A stretch of DNA of 64,000 nucleotides, taken from the NCBI RefSeq assembly GCF_024347415.1, contig NZ_AP025477.1, positions 1,550,001 to 1,614,000 on the forward strand, written 5' to 3'. The notes under the pieces were generated by a model. It was given only the letters and a program-made list of their open reading frames with translations. It made no database searches and was not told where the DNA came from. Source of the DNA: Vibrio crassostreae. Its GTDB lineage: Bacteria > Pseudomonadota > Gammaproteobacteria > Enterobacterales > Vibrionaceae. A program made the position numbers and the translations under genes. Each line of letters starts with the position of its first letter. The first letter of the stretch is position 1. Shown piece after piece: positions 53,382 to 62,407 of the stretch.

Positions 53382-54220
53382 CTCTAACTCTTAAAGGCAA
53401 GTACCCACTAAAGCACTTACTGCACACTCTACAGCTGGCAAAAAGTGTCTTTTATTATCAGGCTCAAACGAGCAAGCGCCCAAATAGCTACGAACGTGAG
53501 CTGCGGTTGATAAAGTCAATTTATCATGAACATAAGGGTCGATACGGCTACCGCCGTATTCACTTGGAACTAAAAAATCAGGGGGTCGTGCTTAATCACA
53601 AAACGGTTCAAAGACTTATGGCTCAGCTGAACCTTAAATCGACAGTCAGGATTAAAAAGTATCGTTCATACCGAGGAGAGTCTGGAACAGCAGCTCCCAA
53701 CGTGCTTGAAAGAGATTTTAGTGCGACTCAACCCGACGAAAAGTGGGTAACTGATGTCACGGAGTTCAAAGTCAAAGAGCAGAAAGTATACTTGTCTCCC
53801 ATTGTCGACTTGTTTACTCAGGAAGTGGTTGCTTATAGAGTGGCCCAAAATGCCTGCTTGCCGCTTGTCACGGATATGCTGACGGAGGCTATATCAAAGC
53901 TGAAACCCAACTCAAAGCCAATTATACACAGCGATCAAGGTTGGCAATATCGCCATCGACAGTATCAGAAAAAGGTAGCGGAGAGTGGGTTAACGCAAAG
54001 CATGTCGAGAAAAGGTAACTGCTTGGATAATGCGGTTGCTGAAAACTTTTTTGCTTTACTCAAAACAGAGATGTATCACAACCAAAGCTTTGAAGATGCA
54101 GATGCTCTGATAGAGCAAATTAAAGAATACATCGAGTACTACAATACCAAACGTATAAAAGTGAAACTAAAAGGCCTGACTCCGATAGAATATCGAACTC
54201 AGGCCTTGAAAGCCGCTTAA
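53348..54220 (+). CDS. IS3-family transposase OrfB (DDE integrase), expressed by -1 frameshift
   Basis: The frame is open from the slippery site at 53348 and its own ATG-like start would be at 53507. The product has the HTH_21 region (HEHKGRYGYRRIHLEL) and the rve DDE core: first Asp in WVTDVTEF, second in IIHSDQGWQY, Glu in NCLDNAVAENFFALLKTE. All three are intact, so the element looks active. Made as an OrfAB fusion with OrfA, as in IS150 and IS3. Confidence 0.9.
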   Translation, partial: KKPSNKEKAVIALTLKGKYPLKHLLHTLQLAKSVFYYQAQTSKRPNSYERELRLIKSIYHEHKGRYGYRRIHLELKNQGVVLNHKTVQRLMAQLNLKSTVRIKKYRSYRGESGTAAPNVLERDFSATQPDEKWVTDVTEFKVKEQKVYLSPIVDLFTQEVVAYRVAQNACLPLVTDMLTEAISKLKPNSKPIIHSDQGWQYRHRQYQKKVAESGLTQSMSRKGNCLDNAVAENFFALLKTEMYHNQSFEDADALIEQIKEYIEYYNTKRIKVKLKGLTPIEYRTQALKAA

Positions 54221-54288
54221 CAGAAATGTCCAACTTTACGGGGTCACTTCATAAAGCGGCTTTAGAGTAGGAATGAAAAGTCGTCGAC

Positions 54289-55263
54289 TTAGTCGAGCTT
54301 CGATTGTACGAAAGCAAGGATCTCTTCCATTGTCGTATCATCAACTTTCTTAAGGTTCAACGCTAAGTTTGAACCTTTGCGGCTGTATGAAGCACGGCCT
54401 TTAATGAGCTCAACTTTTGGAGAGGCTTTCTTTGCTGGCGCTGGTGCCAATTCAAGAATCCAACCTTCCAAAGTTTCTGTCACGTCTTTGGTTAGACGAG
54501 TTACGCCTTGAGCTTCACTACGCTGCCAAACAAAACCTTCAGAAGCATCACACTTAGTCAGCAATGTTTGCTGTTGTTCACTCGTCAATCCACCAAACTG
54601 CTTGTGCAGTTTAACAATAGTTGGACGACCAAGGTCGCTCACATTTGGGTAAGCTTGTAGCAATTCAAGTGGTAAAGCGGCCGCTTTTAATGCACCACTC
54701 ACCAAAGCTTCACTGCACTGGAACATTTTCGCCAATGCTTTCTGGTCTTCAGCTTCGCCTTTATCCAGCTTCGCTTGCATCTCTTTACCCTTCTCGTAAA
54801 GAGAAAGCGGTTTATGAGCGTTAGCAACGTCTGATAGAAACTTAGCGTGTTCGCCGTTAATGTTTTCAGCAACATAGATTAAGAACTCTTTGTCGGCCAA
54901 AATACATGACATACGACGACGGCTACCATCAAGAACTTCAATCTTACCGTCTTTGTTTTTACGACCAACCGCTGGGTATTGCTGACCGCGTTCTTTTAAC
55001 GTCGTCAGTACATCAGAAAGCGCGTGTTCATTTAGGAAAGACTGCTCACGCGCATTCTCTTCAAAAACAACCGTTCGAGTTGCGACATCGGCTGCCGGAA
55101 TACGAACCAATTCAAATGAAACCAACTCTTCGCCCGCAACTGAAAGTTCAATCACTTGAGCCTGTTCTTTGGCAGCAGTTTGCGCTTCTTGAGGCGTTGC
55201 TACGCGACGTTTGTTTGCTTTACCAAATAGCTTGGCATTTAAGTCAGATGTTTTAATTGCCAT
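54289..55263 (-). CDS. parB2: ParB2 chromosome-II partition protein
   Basis: 324 residues. N-terminal ParA-interaction part, ParB nuclease-like CTPase domain (about 60-150, with GQQYPAVGRKNKDGKIEVLDGSRRR core GQQYPAVGRK and EVLDGSRRRM), helix-turn-helix (about 160-240, ALAKMFQCSEALVSGALKAA), C-terminal dimer domain. It should bind the TTTACANTGTAAA parS2 sites found six times in this window and spread on the DNA. Five bases after parA2. Confidence 0.93.
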   Translation of the reverse strand: MAIKTSDLNAKLFGKANKRRVATPQEAQTAAKEQAQVIELSVAGEELVSFELVRIPAADVATRTVVFEENAREQSFLNEHALSDVLTTLKERGQQYPAVGRKNKDGKIEVLDGSRRRMSCILADKEFLIYVAENINGEHAKFLSDVANAHKPLSLYEKGKEMQAKLDKGEAEDQKALAKMFQCSEALVSGALKAAALPLELLQAYPNVSDLGRPTIVKLHKQFGGLTSEQQQTLLTKCDASEGFVWQRSEAQGVTRLTKDVTETLEGWILELAPAPAKKASPKVELIKGRASYSRKGSNLALNLKKVDDTTMEEILAFVQSKLD

Positions 55264-55268
55264 TGTTG

Positions 55269-56486
55269 TTATCCCTGATTAAGTGAAGGCCAGTTGCTAT
55301 GTAATACGCGCTCTAATTCTAGAGCACTTTTTTGTACTGCGTCTTGAGCAACAGCTAGAGTTTTCTTACCGCCCTCAAAGTCGCTCACCGTTAGATCGAA
55401 AACCGTGCTGTAAGTGTCAGCGCAGGTTTCAAAAGCACGGCTTCTTGGAATGGTTGCCATCATGACTTGGTCATTCAACAAGTAGTTCATTTCAGTCAGA
55501 ACTGACACCTGTTTCTTGTTGTCGTCTTCAAACATGGTTGGCATTAGACGAACAAATTCTAGCCCTTTCCAATCATCCGGGAACATTTCGTAAACCGTTG
55601 GTAAGTGCTGGAAGAAGTTAACCGTTGAAGCCCAGTCCAAACGCTTCGCTGCACATGGAATCAGAAGTGCGTTCGACGCGTACATTGCGTTCCACACTAG
55701 AGGGTCAACGTGCGGGCCGGTATCAATCATAATCACATCAAAATCATCGGCAATTTTATCGATAAGCTTCTCTTTCAACAGACGAACAATATCAAGAGAT
55801 TGATCTTGTGAAAGGCTTTGCCACGCTTCAGCGTTAAACATCGCATCTTCTGGGAATGCAGAAATTGTCTTCAGGTTTGGATACTGAGTTGGCAAGAGTA
55901 CGTTCTTACGAAGAAATTCTAGGTCTACGTCTTGGCCTTCAGGCACGTTATCCAACATGATATCGACGGCAGAATAGATACTGTCGTGCTCTGCCCCACT
56001 AATTTGTGGATTTAGGAACAGACGCAAAGAGCCCTGCGGATCCAAGTCAATCAGACAGATACGGTAGCGCTTATCTAAATTCAGAGATAAACAAGCAGCT
56101 AAGTGAACCGCTGTCATTGATTTACCCGTACCACCCTTCTGGTTTTGTACGTTGATAATCCATGGCTTATTGTCAGCGTGCTGCTTACGTTGGTGGAACT
56201 TTGGCACTTCTGCCGCGTCCATCAACATGTGAGCTTCTGTCAATGAAATCGAGTAATGATTGGCGTTGTTCTTTGTAAACTGATGGCCATCAGCTTCAAG
56301 CTTAGTGATCGCTTCATCGAGTTTGCGACGCGTTAAACCAGAACGAGTCTCCATCATAGCTTTAGACATTGGAGGGAAATGTTCATCACTTCGCTCTTCC
56401 AGAATAATCTCAATTCGGTCAGCCTGAACTTGTTGAGTTTGTTCGGCTAGCTGATAGAGCTTATCAATCGTTTGTTCTCTTTTCAT
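55269..56486 (-). CDS. parA2: ParA2 chromosome-II partition ATPase
   Basis: 405 residues. N-terminal winged-helix region (1-95; LTRRKLDEAITKLEADGHQF core) as in plasmid P1-type ParA, then the deviant Walker A KGGTGKS (near residue 117), Walker A' and B (MIDTGPHVDP). It is the longer P1/SopA type that also represses its own promoter. Drives segregation of chromosome II with parB2. The origin lies directly upstream, and its promoter faces into oriCII. Confidence 0.95.
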   Translation of the reverse strand: MKREQTIDKLYQLAEQTQQVQADRIEIILEERSDEHFPPMSKAMMETRSGLTRRKLDEAITKLEADGHQFTKNNANHYSISLTEAHMLMDAAEVPKFHQRKQHADNKPWIINVQNQKGGTGKSMTAVHLAACLSLNLDKRYRICLIDLDPQGSLRLFLNPQISGAEHDSIYSAVDIMLDNVPEGQDVDLEFLRKNVLLPTQYPNLKTISAFPEDAMFNAEAWQSLSQDQSLDIVRLLKEKLIDKIADDFDVIMIDTGPHVDPLVWNAMYASNALLIPCAAKRLDWASTVNFFQHLPTVYEMFPDDWKGLEFVRLMPTMFEDDNKKQVSVLTEMNYLLNDQVMMATIPRSRAFETCADTYSTVFDLTVSDFEGGKKTLAVAQDAVQKSALELERVLHSNWPSLNQG

Positions 56487-56706
56487 TGCCAGTTTCCGTA
56501 ATGATTAACTAAGTACAAATTGTACAGCGATTAACAACAAACACAACAAAAACATGAACATACATTTATGAGTAAAATCACATAAAATAGACTGTATTTT
56601 TACAGTTTGATGAAACAGCGGCTAAGACAAACACAAAAAATGACCATTTTTATCATGTATAACCATGCTATTTCTGACATACATTTAAAGTGTTACAGCA
56701 TCACTT

Positions 56707-56721
56707 ATTTACAATGTAAAT
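56707..56721. other. parS2 site inside the origin region
   Basis: TTTACAATGTAAA (core 56708-56720), 220 bases upstream of parA2, corresponding in position to parS2 near rctA in V. cholerae. Confidence 0.85.
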
Positions 56722-57024
56722 GGAACTTAAGCAAAAAATCTTCGGAACGATTGAAATACAACCATAGATTACGGTTGGTGTGATTTGCATTCTAATTTAT
56801 AGATTTTCGAGCCAATAAAAATTTAAAAACGCAGAATGGACAAAAGATTCAAAATAGAAGAGAAGCTTGAGTGCCAGAAAACAAGATAACATTAGAGCGT
56901 AACCGGAAGAATGATCATAGAACACGTAACGCGTAAGATAATTAATAACGCCAAATTATGAAGCATGATCAAGGCACAAACTTAGCGATATTGATCCAAG
57001 TAACTGCACATTAGAAATGATCAA

Positions 57025-57062
57025 CTTCCGGAAAAATGATCAAGTAAATATCGTTCCGGAAG
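57025..57062. other. 39-mer-like RctB inhibitory element
   Basis: CTTCCGGAAAAATGATCAAG at the left and ATCGTTCCGGAAG at the right are inverted around a GATC-bearing centre. Length and position match the 39-mer regulatory sites of V. cholerae oriCII. Confidence 0.7.
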
Positions 57063-57391
57063 CATATAATTTAGGAGCTAAGTTACGGACAAATGCTTTT
57101 GCAATGGGGATTCAACGCCTATAAGGGCTCAACCATTGAAAATTCAATCTACACAGACCGAGAATACACAAACATGACAATTTCATGATCATGCTTCCTA
57201 GTTAATACGCACCTGTGCTCAATCCATCAAAGCAATTCATTATCAGCGAATACAGACTAAATTTTGTGCTCAATAGGGTGGGAACGATAAAAAAGTACAC
57301 TCTCTTGATCATTGTTCCGCTAGATTGGGCGTCAGAAGTGTCCACGCAGACAAGTTAAAAGCGAGTTAGAAACCTATGCTGAATTCCGATC

Positions 57392-57400
57392 TGTGGATAA
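57392..57400 (-). other. DnaA box
   Basis: TGTGGATAA is the reverse complement of the perfect box TTATCCACA and lies 16 bp from the iteron array. Confidence 0.85.
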
Positions 57401-57415
57401 GCTGTATAAGTATAA

Positions 57416-57542
57416 TGATCATGCTTTCGAACCAATAATGATCATGCTTACAATGACTTAATGATCATCGTTCTGATGTTCTGTGATCATGCTTTCTTAC
57501 GTATAATGATCATAGTTTCGAGTCCTTTATGATCATGCTTTC
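57416..57542 (+). repeat. Six RctB iterons (oriCII-min)
   Basis: TGATCATGCTTTC-like copies start at 57416, 57439, 57462, 57484, 57507 and 57530, 22-23 bp apart, that is two DNA turns. The sequence varies slightly (TGATCATCGTTCT, TGATCATAGTTTC). Each contains a GATC, the Dam methylation site known to be needed for RctB binding. Confidence 0.93.
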
Positions 57543-57681
57543 CAAGCTGATTTATTTTAATACTTTAAATTCAGAAACTTAAAAGCAAACTCACGTCCAG
57601 ATCATTAGATCACTTAATCATTTAAGATCATATTAATCAAAAAGATCAGTTATTTAAAAGCTAATAAATTCTCTTTATTTA
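57543..57681. other. AT-rich unwinding element with ATCA motifs
   Basis: Six ATCA motifs (57601, 57609, 57617, 57627, 57636, 57645) in an AT-rich segment fit the DNA-unwinding element, where RctB binds single strands in V. cholerae. Confidence 0.75.
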
Positions 57682-57747
57682 TGATCATTCTTTCTTTATC
57701 ATTCAGGAACTATAGTGAAATTACGGTTAGTGTGATACGGATCAAAA

Positions 57748-59727
57748 ATGAAACCAGAAGAGAAATTGTTAATTAAGGCACGAAGCCACAAAGATGGTCA
57801 TTTATTTGAGGTATCTGAAACAGCCGTTGAATGGATAGAACAATATCAACACTTCAAAGGTGTCACTAAAAGCATAGTTGAGCTTCTTAATCTAATTTCA
57901 CTTCGTGGGTTTAGCAGCAAAGACGGGTACGTTTCCACCACTGAGATTATTGAATCAACCGATGGTCAAGTCACTCGCGCAGCCTTACAACAAAGGCTAA
58001 GAGCGGCAGTAAATATTGGGTTGTTCAAACAAATCCCCGTTCGCTTTGAAGAAGGCCTTGCTGGTAAAACTATGTTGCATCGCTTTGTGAACCCAAACCA
58101 ATTGATATCGGTACTGGGTGCCACCAGTTTAGTGACAGAAAGCGTGAAGCAAAATGAAAAGCAAAAACGCTCTAAAGCTCTAGCTCAAACCAAAGTAAAC
58201 AAGCGCTTACTGAACGAGCATGGACTGAATACCCCACCGACAATGAAAGATGAAGCGGATCAATTCATTGTTTCGCCAACCAATTGGGCGGGGATTATTG
58301 ATCAAGCGTTAGCGCCTCCTAGAACTCGTAAGAGCTACCAGAAATCTATGGTTTCGATCTCCGGTACTCGAGCTGTGATCGAGACACGATCTTCTAAAAA
58401 TATCATGACAGTTGATGATCTGATGACGCTGTTCGCGTTATTCACGCTTACCGTTCAATATCATGATCATCACCAAGATGATTACCATCTAGACGCTAAA
58501 CACACGCCGAACAAAACACCACTCTACATCACTGACATTTTGTCTTTACGTGGTAAGAAAGATAGTGGCCCGGCACGTGATTCGATCCGCGACAGTATTG
58601 ATCGTATCGAATTTACGGATTTCCAACTGCATGAGCTTACAGGCCGCTGGCTTAGTGAGAACATGCCAGAAGGCTTTAAGAGTGATCGTTTCCGATTCTT
58701 AGCGAGAACCATTACTGCATCAGAAGAAGCGCCTACAGAGGGCTCTGATGGCGAAATTCGCATTAAACCCAACCTATACATCCTAGTTTGGGAACCTTCG
58801 TTCTACGAAGAGCTGTTGACGCGTGACTATTTCTTCCTATTTCCGCCAGAAATCCTGAAGCAACATACCTTGGTTTTCCAAATGTATTCGTACTTCAGAA
58901 GCCGTATGGCACGTCGCCATTCTGATTGCATGTTGTTGAGCGAACTGAATCAGAAATTAGCCCGTAACATCGATTGGCGTCGGTTCTCGATGGATCTGAT
59001 CCGTGAACTGAGAAAACTGGGCGAAGTCGGGGATCAAGAAGATACCTTCCTGGTTAATCTTTGGGGTTATCACTTGACGATCACGGCGTTGGTCGAAAAA
59101 GGCAAAACGACGGATTATCAAGTAGATATCAAATGCAATGTGGAAGAAGTATTACGATATTCAAGAGCGCGCACTACCAACGCCGGTAAGCGTAATATGG
59201 CGCCAACGCTTCCGAACCCACTTCGCAACGAGATGGTGTCTAAGCAGAAGCTGGAAGAGTTGTCTGAGATTATCGATGGTGAGTTTGAGCCAATTCAGCG
59301 TAAAGCACCGTCGCCAAGAGGCAAATTGGGACGTCGAGTTAAGCAACGTAAACACTCTGTTGAGATCAACGCTGACGAGATCATGATTACTCTCTCTAAA
59401 TATACCTCTGCAGAGGCTCTAGAACGCAGTATAACGGCTTTATCCGCTATGACAGGGCACTCACATGCCTCAATCAAAGAAGAGTGCTCAGAGCTCATTG
59501 AGAAGCTTGATTGGTTGAGAGTAGGGGAAGAGGTTATTCCATACGAAACACTGAGTCGTTTGATTGAGCTGTACAACGATCGTGATAGCACCAGCAATCG
59601 ACACTTGTCCATTGAACGTTTGATCTCTGGTTTAGCTGTGCGTCGTAAAGTGTGTAAACAGGTTCACGAAGGTCACCTTGACGAAAACGTGTTCCTTGCG
59701 CTCGATGAAATGGCGATTGGCCACTAG
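57748..59727 (+). CDS. rctB: Chromosome II replication initiator RctB
   Basis: 659 residues, almost the same length as V. cholerae RctB (658). Four-domain winged-helix initiator; the first domain (about 1-120, DGQVTRAALQQRLRAAVNIG) and the central domains (to about 480) carry the iteron and 39-mer binding surfaces; the C-terminal part (about 500-659) is involved in dimerisation and control. It is specific to Vibrionaceae. Its promoter carries an iteron at 57682, so it is likely autorepressed. Start ATG 57748 follows ACGGATC. Confidence 0.97.
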   Translation: MKPEEKLLIKARSHKDGHLFEVSETAVEWIEQYQHFKGVTKSIVELLNLISLRGFSSKDGYVSTTEIIESTDGQVTRAALQQRLRAAVNIGLFKQIPVRFEEGLAGKTMLHRFVNPNQLISVLGATSLVTESVKQNEKQKRSKALAQTKVNKRLLNEHGLNTPPTMKDEADQFIVSPTNWAGIIDQALAPPRTRKSYQKSMVSISGTRAVIETRSSKNIMTVDDLMTLFALFTLTVQYHDHHQDDYHLDAKHTPNKTPLYITDILSLRGKKDSGPARDSIRDSIDRIEFTDFQLHELTGRWLSENMPEGFKSDRFRFLARTITASEEAPTEGSDGEIRIKPNLYILVWEPSFYEELLTRDYFFLFPPEILKQHTLVFQMYSYFRSRMARRHSDCMLLSELNQKLARNIDWRRFSMDLIRELRKLGEVGDQEDTFLVNLWGYHLTITALVEKGKTTDYQVDIKCNVEEVLRYSRARTTNAGKRNMAPTLPNPLRNEMVSKQKLEELSEIIDGEFEPIQRKAPSPRGKLGRRVKQRKHSVEINADEIMITLSKYTSAEALERSITALSAMTGHSHASIKEECSELIEKLDWLRVGEEVIPYETLSRLIELYNDRDSTSNRHLSIERLISGLAVRRKVCKQVHEGHLDENVFLALDEMAIGH

Positions 59728-59942
59728 TCATTATCCTGTAGCGATAAGCCTGTATTTAGCGCTGATGAATGGATAGTTTTGAACACATTAGGTGCTGATT
59801 AAAATCGCACCTAACGCTGACAAAGTGATGACAAAGTAACGCATCCAGTTGATTAATATTTATCCCGAATAGACAACCTTTGTCCTTTCTTATGATTAAT
59901 AGATTGGCTCATATTTTGTTACATCATACTGAATAGATTTTT

Positions 59943-59970
59943 GCGAGTTCCTAAGGGACTCGCTTTTTTT
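59943..59970 (+). terminator. Rho-independent terminator of rctB
   Basis: GCGAGTTCC-ta-AGGGACTCGC and eight Ts, 215 bases after the stop. The stretch to 60108 then holds RctB-like sites. Confidence 0.85.
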
Positions 59971-60023
59971 TGCCTGAAATTCAGCTAACTATTAAAATTC
60001 AATAGCTTACAGAATTAAACGCT

Positions 60024-60149
60024 GAAGCATGATCAAGGCTAGATCATGCTTTCTACGGATCTAACTTTGATGAGGTCCTGATTTGATGTTTGATCGAGAA
60101 GGGCTTGATCAGTGGAGGTGGCGTTGAAGACTACTTTGATCATCGTTTC
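60024..60149. other. RctB-site cluster downstream of rctB
   Basis: GAAGCATGATCA (60024-60035, inverted iteron), AGATCATGCTTTC (60041-60053) and TGATCATCGTTTC (60137-60149). TGAAGCATGATCAAGGC at 60023-60039 is identical to 56959-56975 in the origin. The first two face each other. Confidence 0.7.
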
Positions 60150-60627
60150 GGGGATGGGCTGCCATAAAGCGTACATGCGATTCGATCAATCTCTCTGATT
60201 CTGCTTTCCAACGTGGTTCTTGCTGTTGGTTCGTAAATTCCAAAGCCAATACACACAAATGTTGTAACCGCTGTGTGCACCACTCTTGTAAGTCCGGTTC
60301 TGATTTTGAATCACAGGATACGGCTTGCAGCTTGCTATAGGCAAACATCAGGTATTGGTAGGCCTTTTCTTGATGAGTTGAGTTGCTGGCTTCCTGCGAA
60401 GCCAACTCCGGATTCAGTGAGTCCGTGTGGTGGCGATAGAAATTAAAGATTCTCAGGCATCCGTCTAGCCAACATGCGATGCCTTTGCTTTGCTCATCCG
60501 TGATCAAGGGCCCCCAGAGAGCATCTGGAGGCGTTGAGATCAAAGGTTCTAACCGGTCCACTTGATCATGCTTTCGGTCTTTGTACCAATCTCCGATCCG
60601 ATCTAACCAAGTGTCTAGTTCATTCAT
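60109..60627 (-). CDS. Hypothetical protein, last gene of the ABC ATPase operon
   Basis: 172 residues, mostly helical, with several Trp (WLDRIGDWY) and Cys. No signal peptide or membrane helix. Its ATG overlaps the stop of the upstream ATPase gene by four bases (ATGA), so it is translationally coupled to it. I do not recognise the family. It contains two iteron-like DNA sites (60137 and 60563) in its coding sequence. Confidence 0.7.
   Translation of the reverse strand: MNELDTWLDRIGDWYKDRKHDQVDRLEPLISTPPDALWGPLITDEQSKGIACWLDGCLRIFNFYRHHTDSLNPELASQEASNSTHQEKAYQYLMFAYSKLQAVSCDSKSEPDLQEWCTQRLQHLCVLALEFTNQQQEPRWKAESERLIESHVRFMAAHPRNDDQSSLQRHLH
60563..60575 (+). other. Isolated RctB iteron-like site in coding sequence
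   Basis: TGATCATGCTTTC, identical to the best iterons of the origin array, lies inside the 172-codon gene. Confidence 0.7.
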
Positions 60628-61556
60628 GCAACGTTATCCCACTGTTTTACAAAGTGATTATCAGCAACTTGTTTGATTTTATGCTGTATTTCACTGCTCT
60701 GTTCTCGAATACGATCAGCGTCTATTGAATAGTTTGGCTCATTTTTGACGAGTTCGCCAAACGGCAGATCAGGATCAGGGACGGCAGAGATCAACAGTTT
60801 AGTGTATGGGTGTTGAGGATTAGTAAGGATCGACTGGGTTGAGCCCCATTCGACGATCTGCCCTTTGTACATCACCGCCGTCTCTTCTGCGATGTAATGT
60901 GCCGTGGCAAGATCGTGGGTTATGTACAAAAAACCTATCCCTAACTCTTTCTTCATTTTCTGCATTAGATTGAGCACGCCAAGTCGAATCGAAACATCCA
61001 GCATCGAGGTTGGTTCATCAGCAAGAATAACTTCAGCGCCAACCGCAAGCGCTCTAGCTAGGTTAACCCGCTGTCTTTGGCCGCCACTGAGCTCGTGAGG
61101 GTATTTGGCGAGAGTTTCTATGGGTAACTCCACCAGCGTTAATAACTCTTTGAGGCGCTCTGTGAGAGCTTGTTTAGTGGCTACCTGTTTATGGATCTTA
61201 AGTGGGCGCGTTAAATGGTGCTCAATGGTGTGAGTTGGATTGAGTGAACCAAAGGGGTCTTGAAAAACCATTTGTACACGGCTGCGATAATCTAAGATAT
61301 CTTTGCGGCTTTTGAGCGTAGAGATGTCTCTGCCTTTGAACAGTATCTCTCCCTCGGTCGCAGGGTAAACCTTGGTCATCAATCGTGCACAGGTGCTTTT
61401 CCCGCAGCCAGATTCGCCAACCAGTGCCAGTGTTTTGCCTGCATGTAAGTCAAAACTCACACCATGCAATGCTCTAAAGATCTCTTCTTTGCCAAATCCC
61501 CCACCAACAGTGAATTCTTTGACGAGGTTTTTTACTTGAAAAATAGGTTGTGACAT
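60624..61556 (-). CDS. Dpp/Opp-type ABC ATPase (DppF/OppF-like)
   Basis: 310 residues. Walker A GESGCGKST, signature LSGGQRQR, Walker B VILADEPTSMLD, and a C-terminal oligo_HPY extension (VPDPDLPFGELVKNEP). It pairs with the next ATPase to drive one permease. It starts 9 bases after its partner. No permease or binding protein is encoded nearby. Confidence 0.92.
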   Translation of the reverse strand: MSQPIFQVKNLVKEFTVGGGFGKEEIFRALHGVSFDLHAGKTLALVGESGCGKSTCARLMTKVYPATEGEILFKGRDISTLKSRKDILDYRSRVQMVFQDPFGSLNPTHTIEHHLTRPLKIHKQVATKQALTERLKELLTLVELPIETLAKYPHELSGGQRQRVNLARALAVGAEVILADEPTSMLDVSIRLGVLNLMQKMKKELGIGFLYITHDLATAHYIAEETAVMYKGQIVEWGSTQSILTNPQHPYTKLLISAVPDPDLPFGELVKNEPNYSIDADRIREQSSEIQHKIKQVADNHFVKQWDNVA

Positions 61557-61565
61557 AGAGCTCTC

Positions 61566-62390
61566 CTAGCACGCCGTCGCGTGAGCATGTTCATGAATAT
61601 TTGGGAAGGAACTCCATAGCTTTTGGGTGTAGGAGTGTTGTGGGTTATTGCGAATCTCATGGGATTTATTGACCTCAACTATCTTGCCGTGGCGCATGAT
61701 GGCAATGCGATCACACAGTTGGCTCATTAATGCTAAGTCATGAGTGATAAAGAGGATTGAGAAACCAAACTCCTCTCTGAGTTGGTGTATCTGCTGCAGA
61801 ATCTCACGCTGTACGACCACATCCAAAGCCGTGGTCGGCTCATCCATGATGATCAGCTTAGGGTTGAGAGCAAGGGCAATGGCAATCACCAAACGTTGAC
61901 GCATGCCGCCACTGAATTGGTGAGGATACTCAGTGAGTCGGTTGCGCGGAATGTTGACTAGGTCGAGTAACTTCTCTGCGCGATCTTTGGCTTGTTCGTT
62001 GGTTATGCCTTTGTGGTGGCGTAGCACATCAGCAAATTGTTCTTCGATGGTTAATACAGGGTTGAGTGAATTCATCGCACTCTGGAACACCATAGCAATC
62101 TCGCTCCAGCGCAATGTATTCAAGTGGCTGTCTGATAAGCTCAGCAGATCTTGCCCACCAAACAATATCTGGCCTCCGGATATGAACGCTGGCGGCTTAT
62201 GCAGACGGTTAATGGCAAACGCGATGGTACTTTTGCCACAACCGGATTCTCCGGCTAAGCCGAAAATCTCGCCTTGGCCTATGCTAAAGTTAACGGATTT
62301 AACTGCATTGAAATCACCGTCATCGGTGATGTAGTCGACACATAGATTCTTCACTTCGAGAAGTGGTTTATCTGAATTTCCCACAGACAT
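61566..62390 (-). CDS. Dpp/Opp-type ABC ATPase (DppD/OppD-like)
   Basis: 274 residues. Walker A GESGCGKST, signature FSGGMRQR, Walker B LIIMDEPTTALD. Compared with full-length DppD (about 325) its C-terminal oligo_HPY part is short. It leads a three-gene operon. A Fur-like operator lies 20-40 bases upstream, so iron probably controls it. The membrane partners are missing from the locus. Confidence 0.92.
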   Translation of the reverse strand: MSVGNSDKPLLEVKNLCVDYITDDGDFNAVKSVNFSIGQGEIFGLAGESGCGKSTIAFAINRLHKPPAFISGGQILFGGQDLLSLSDSHLNTLRWSEIAMVFQSAMNSLNPVLTIEEQFADVLRHHKGITNEQAKDRAEKLLDLVNIPRNRLTEYPHQFSGGMRQRLVIAIALALNPKLIIMDEPTTALDVVVQREILQQIHQLREEFGFSILFITHDLALMSQLCDRIAIMRHGKIVEVNKSHEIRNNPQHSYTQKLWSSFPNIHEHAHATAC

Positions 62391-62407
62391 GATAAATACT
62401 CAGTTAT

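Larger units (their letters stand above)
52826..54251 (+). mobile_element. IS3-family insertion sequence (IS150-like), complete
   Basis: 1426 bases. Left (52826-52850) and right (54227-54251) ends are 25-bp imperfect inverted repeats sharing TGAANTGACCCC and AGTTGGACA. A TAA target duplication flanks it (52823-52825, 54252-54254). It holds orfA and orfB in overlapping frames joined by a -1 shift. It lies in the loop of a hairpin, AAAGCCGC / GCGGCTTT, that would have been the parAB2 terminator. Confidence 0.92.
56487..57747. other. Chromosome II replication origin region (oriCII, incl. rctA-like segment)
   Basis: 1.26 kb without a protein gene between parA2 and rctB. From the left: a parS2 site (56707-56721), a repeat (56768-56784), scattered RctB-type sites (56911, 56960, 57016, 57186, 57306), a 38-39 bp element at 57025-57062, a DnaA box (57392-57400), six iterons (57416-57542), an AT-rich unwinding region with ATCA motifs (57600-57648) and one iteron at the rctB promoter (57682). 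This is the layout of V. cholerae oriCII. RctA is not protein coding there. Confidence 0.9.

Noticed and set aside
56487..57747. Protein-coding rctA
   Set aside because: No supported open frame; the segment is filled with binding sites.
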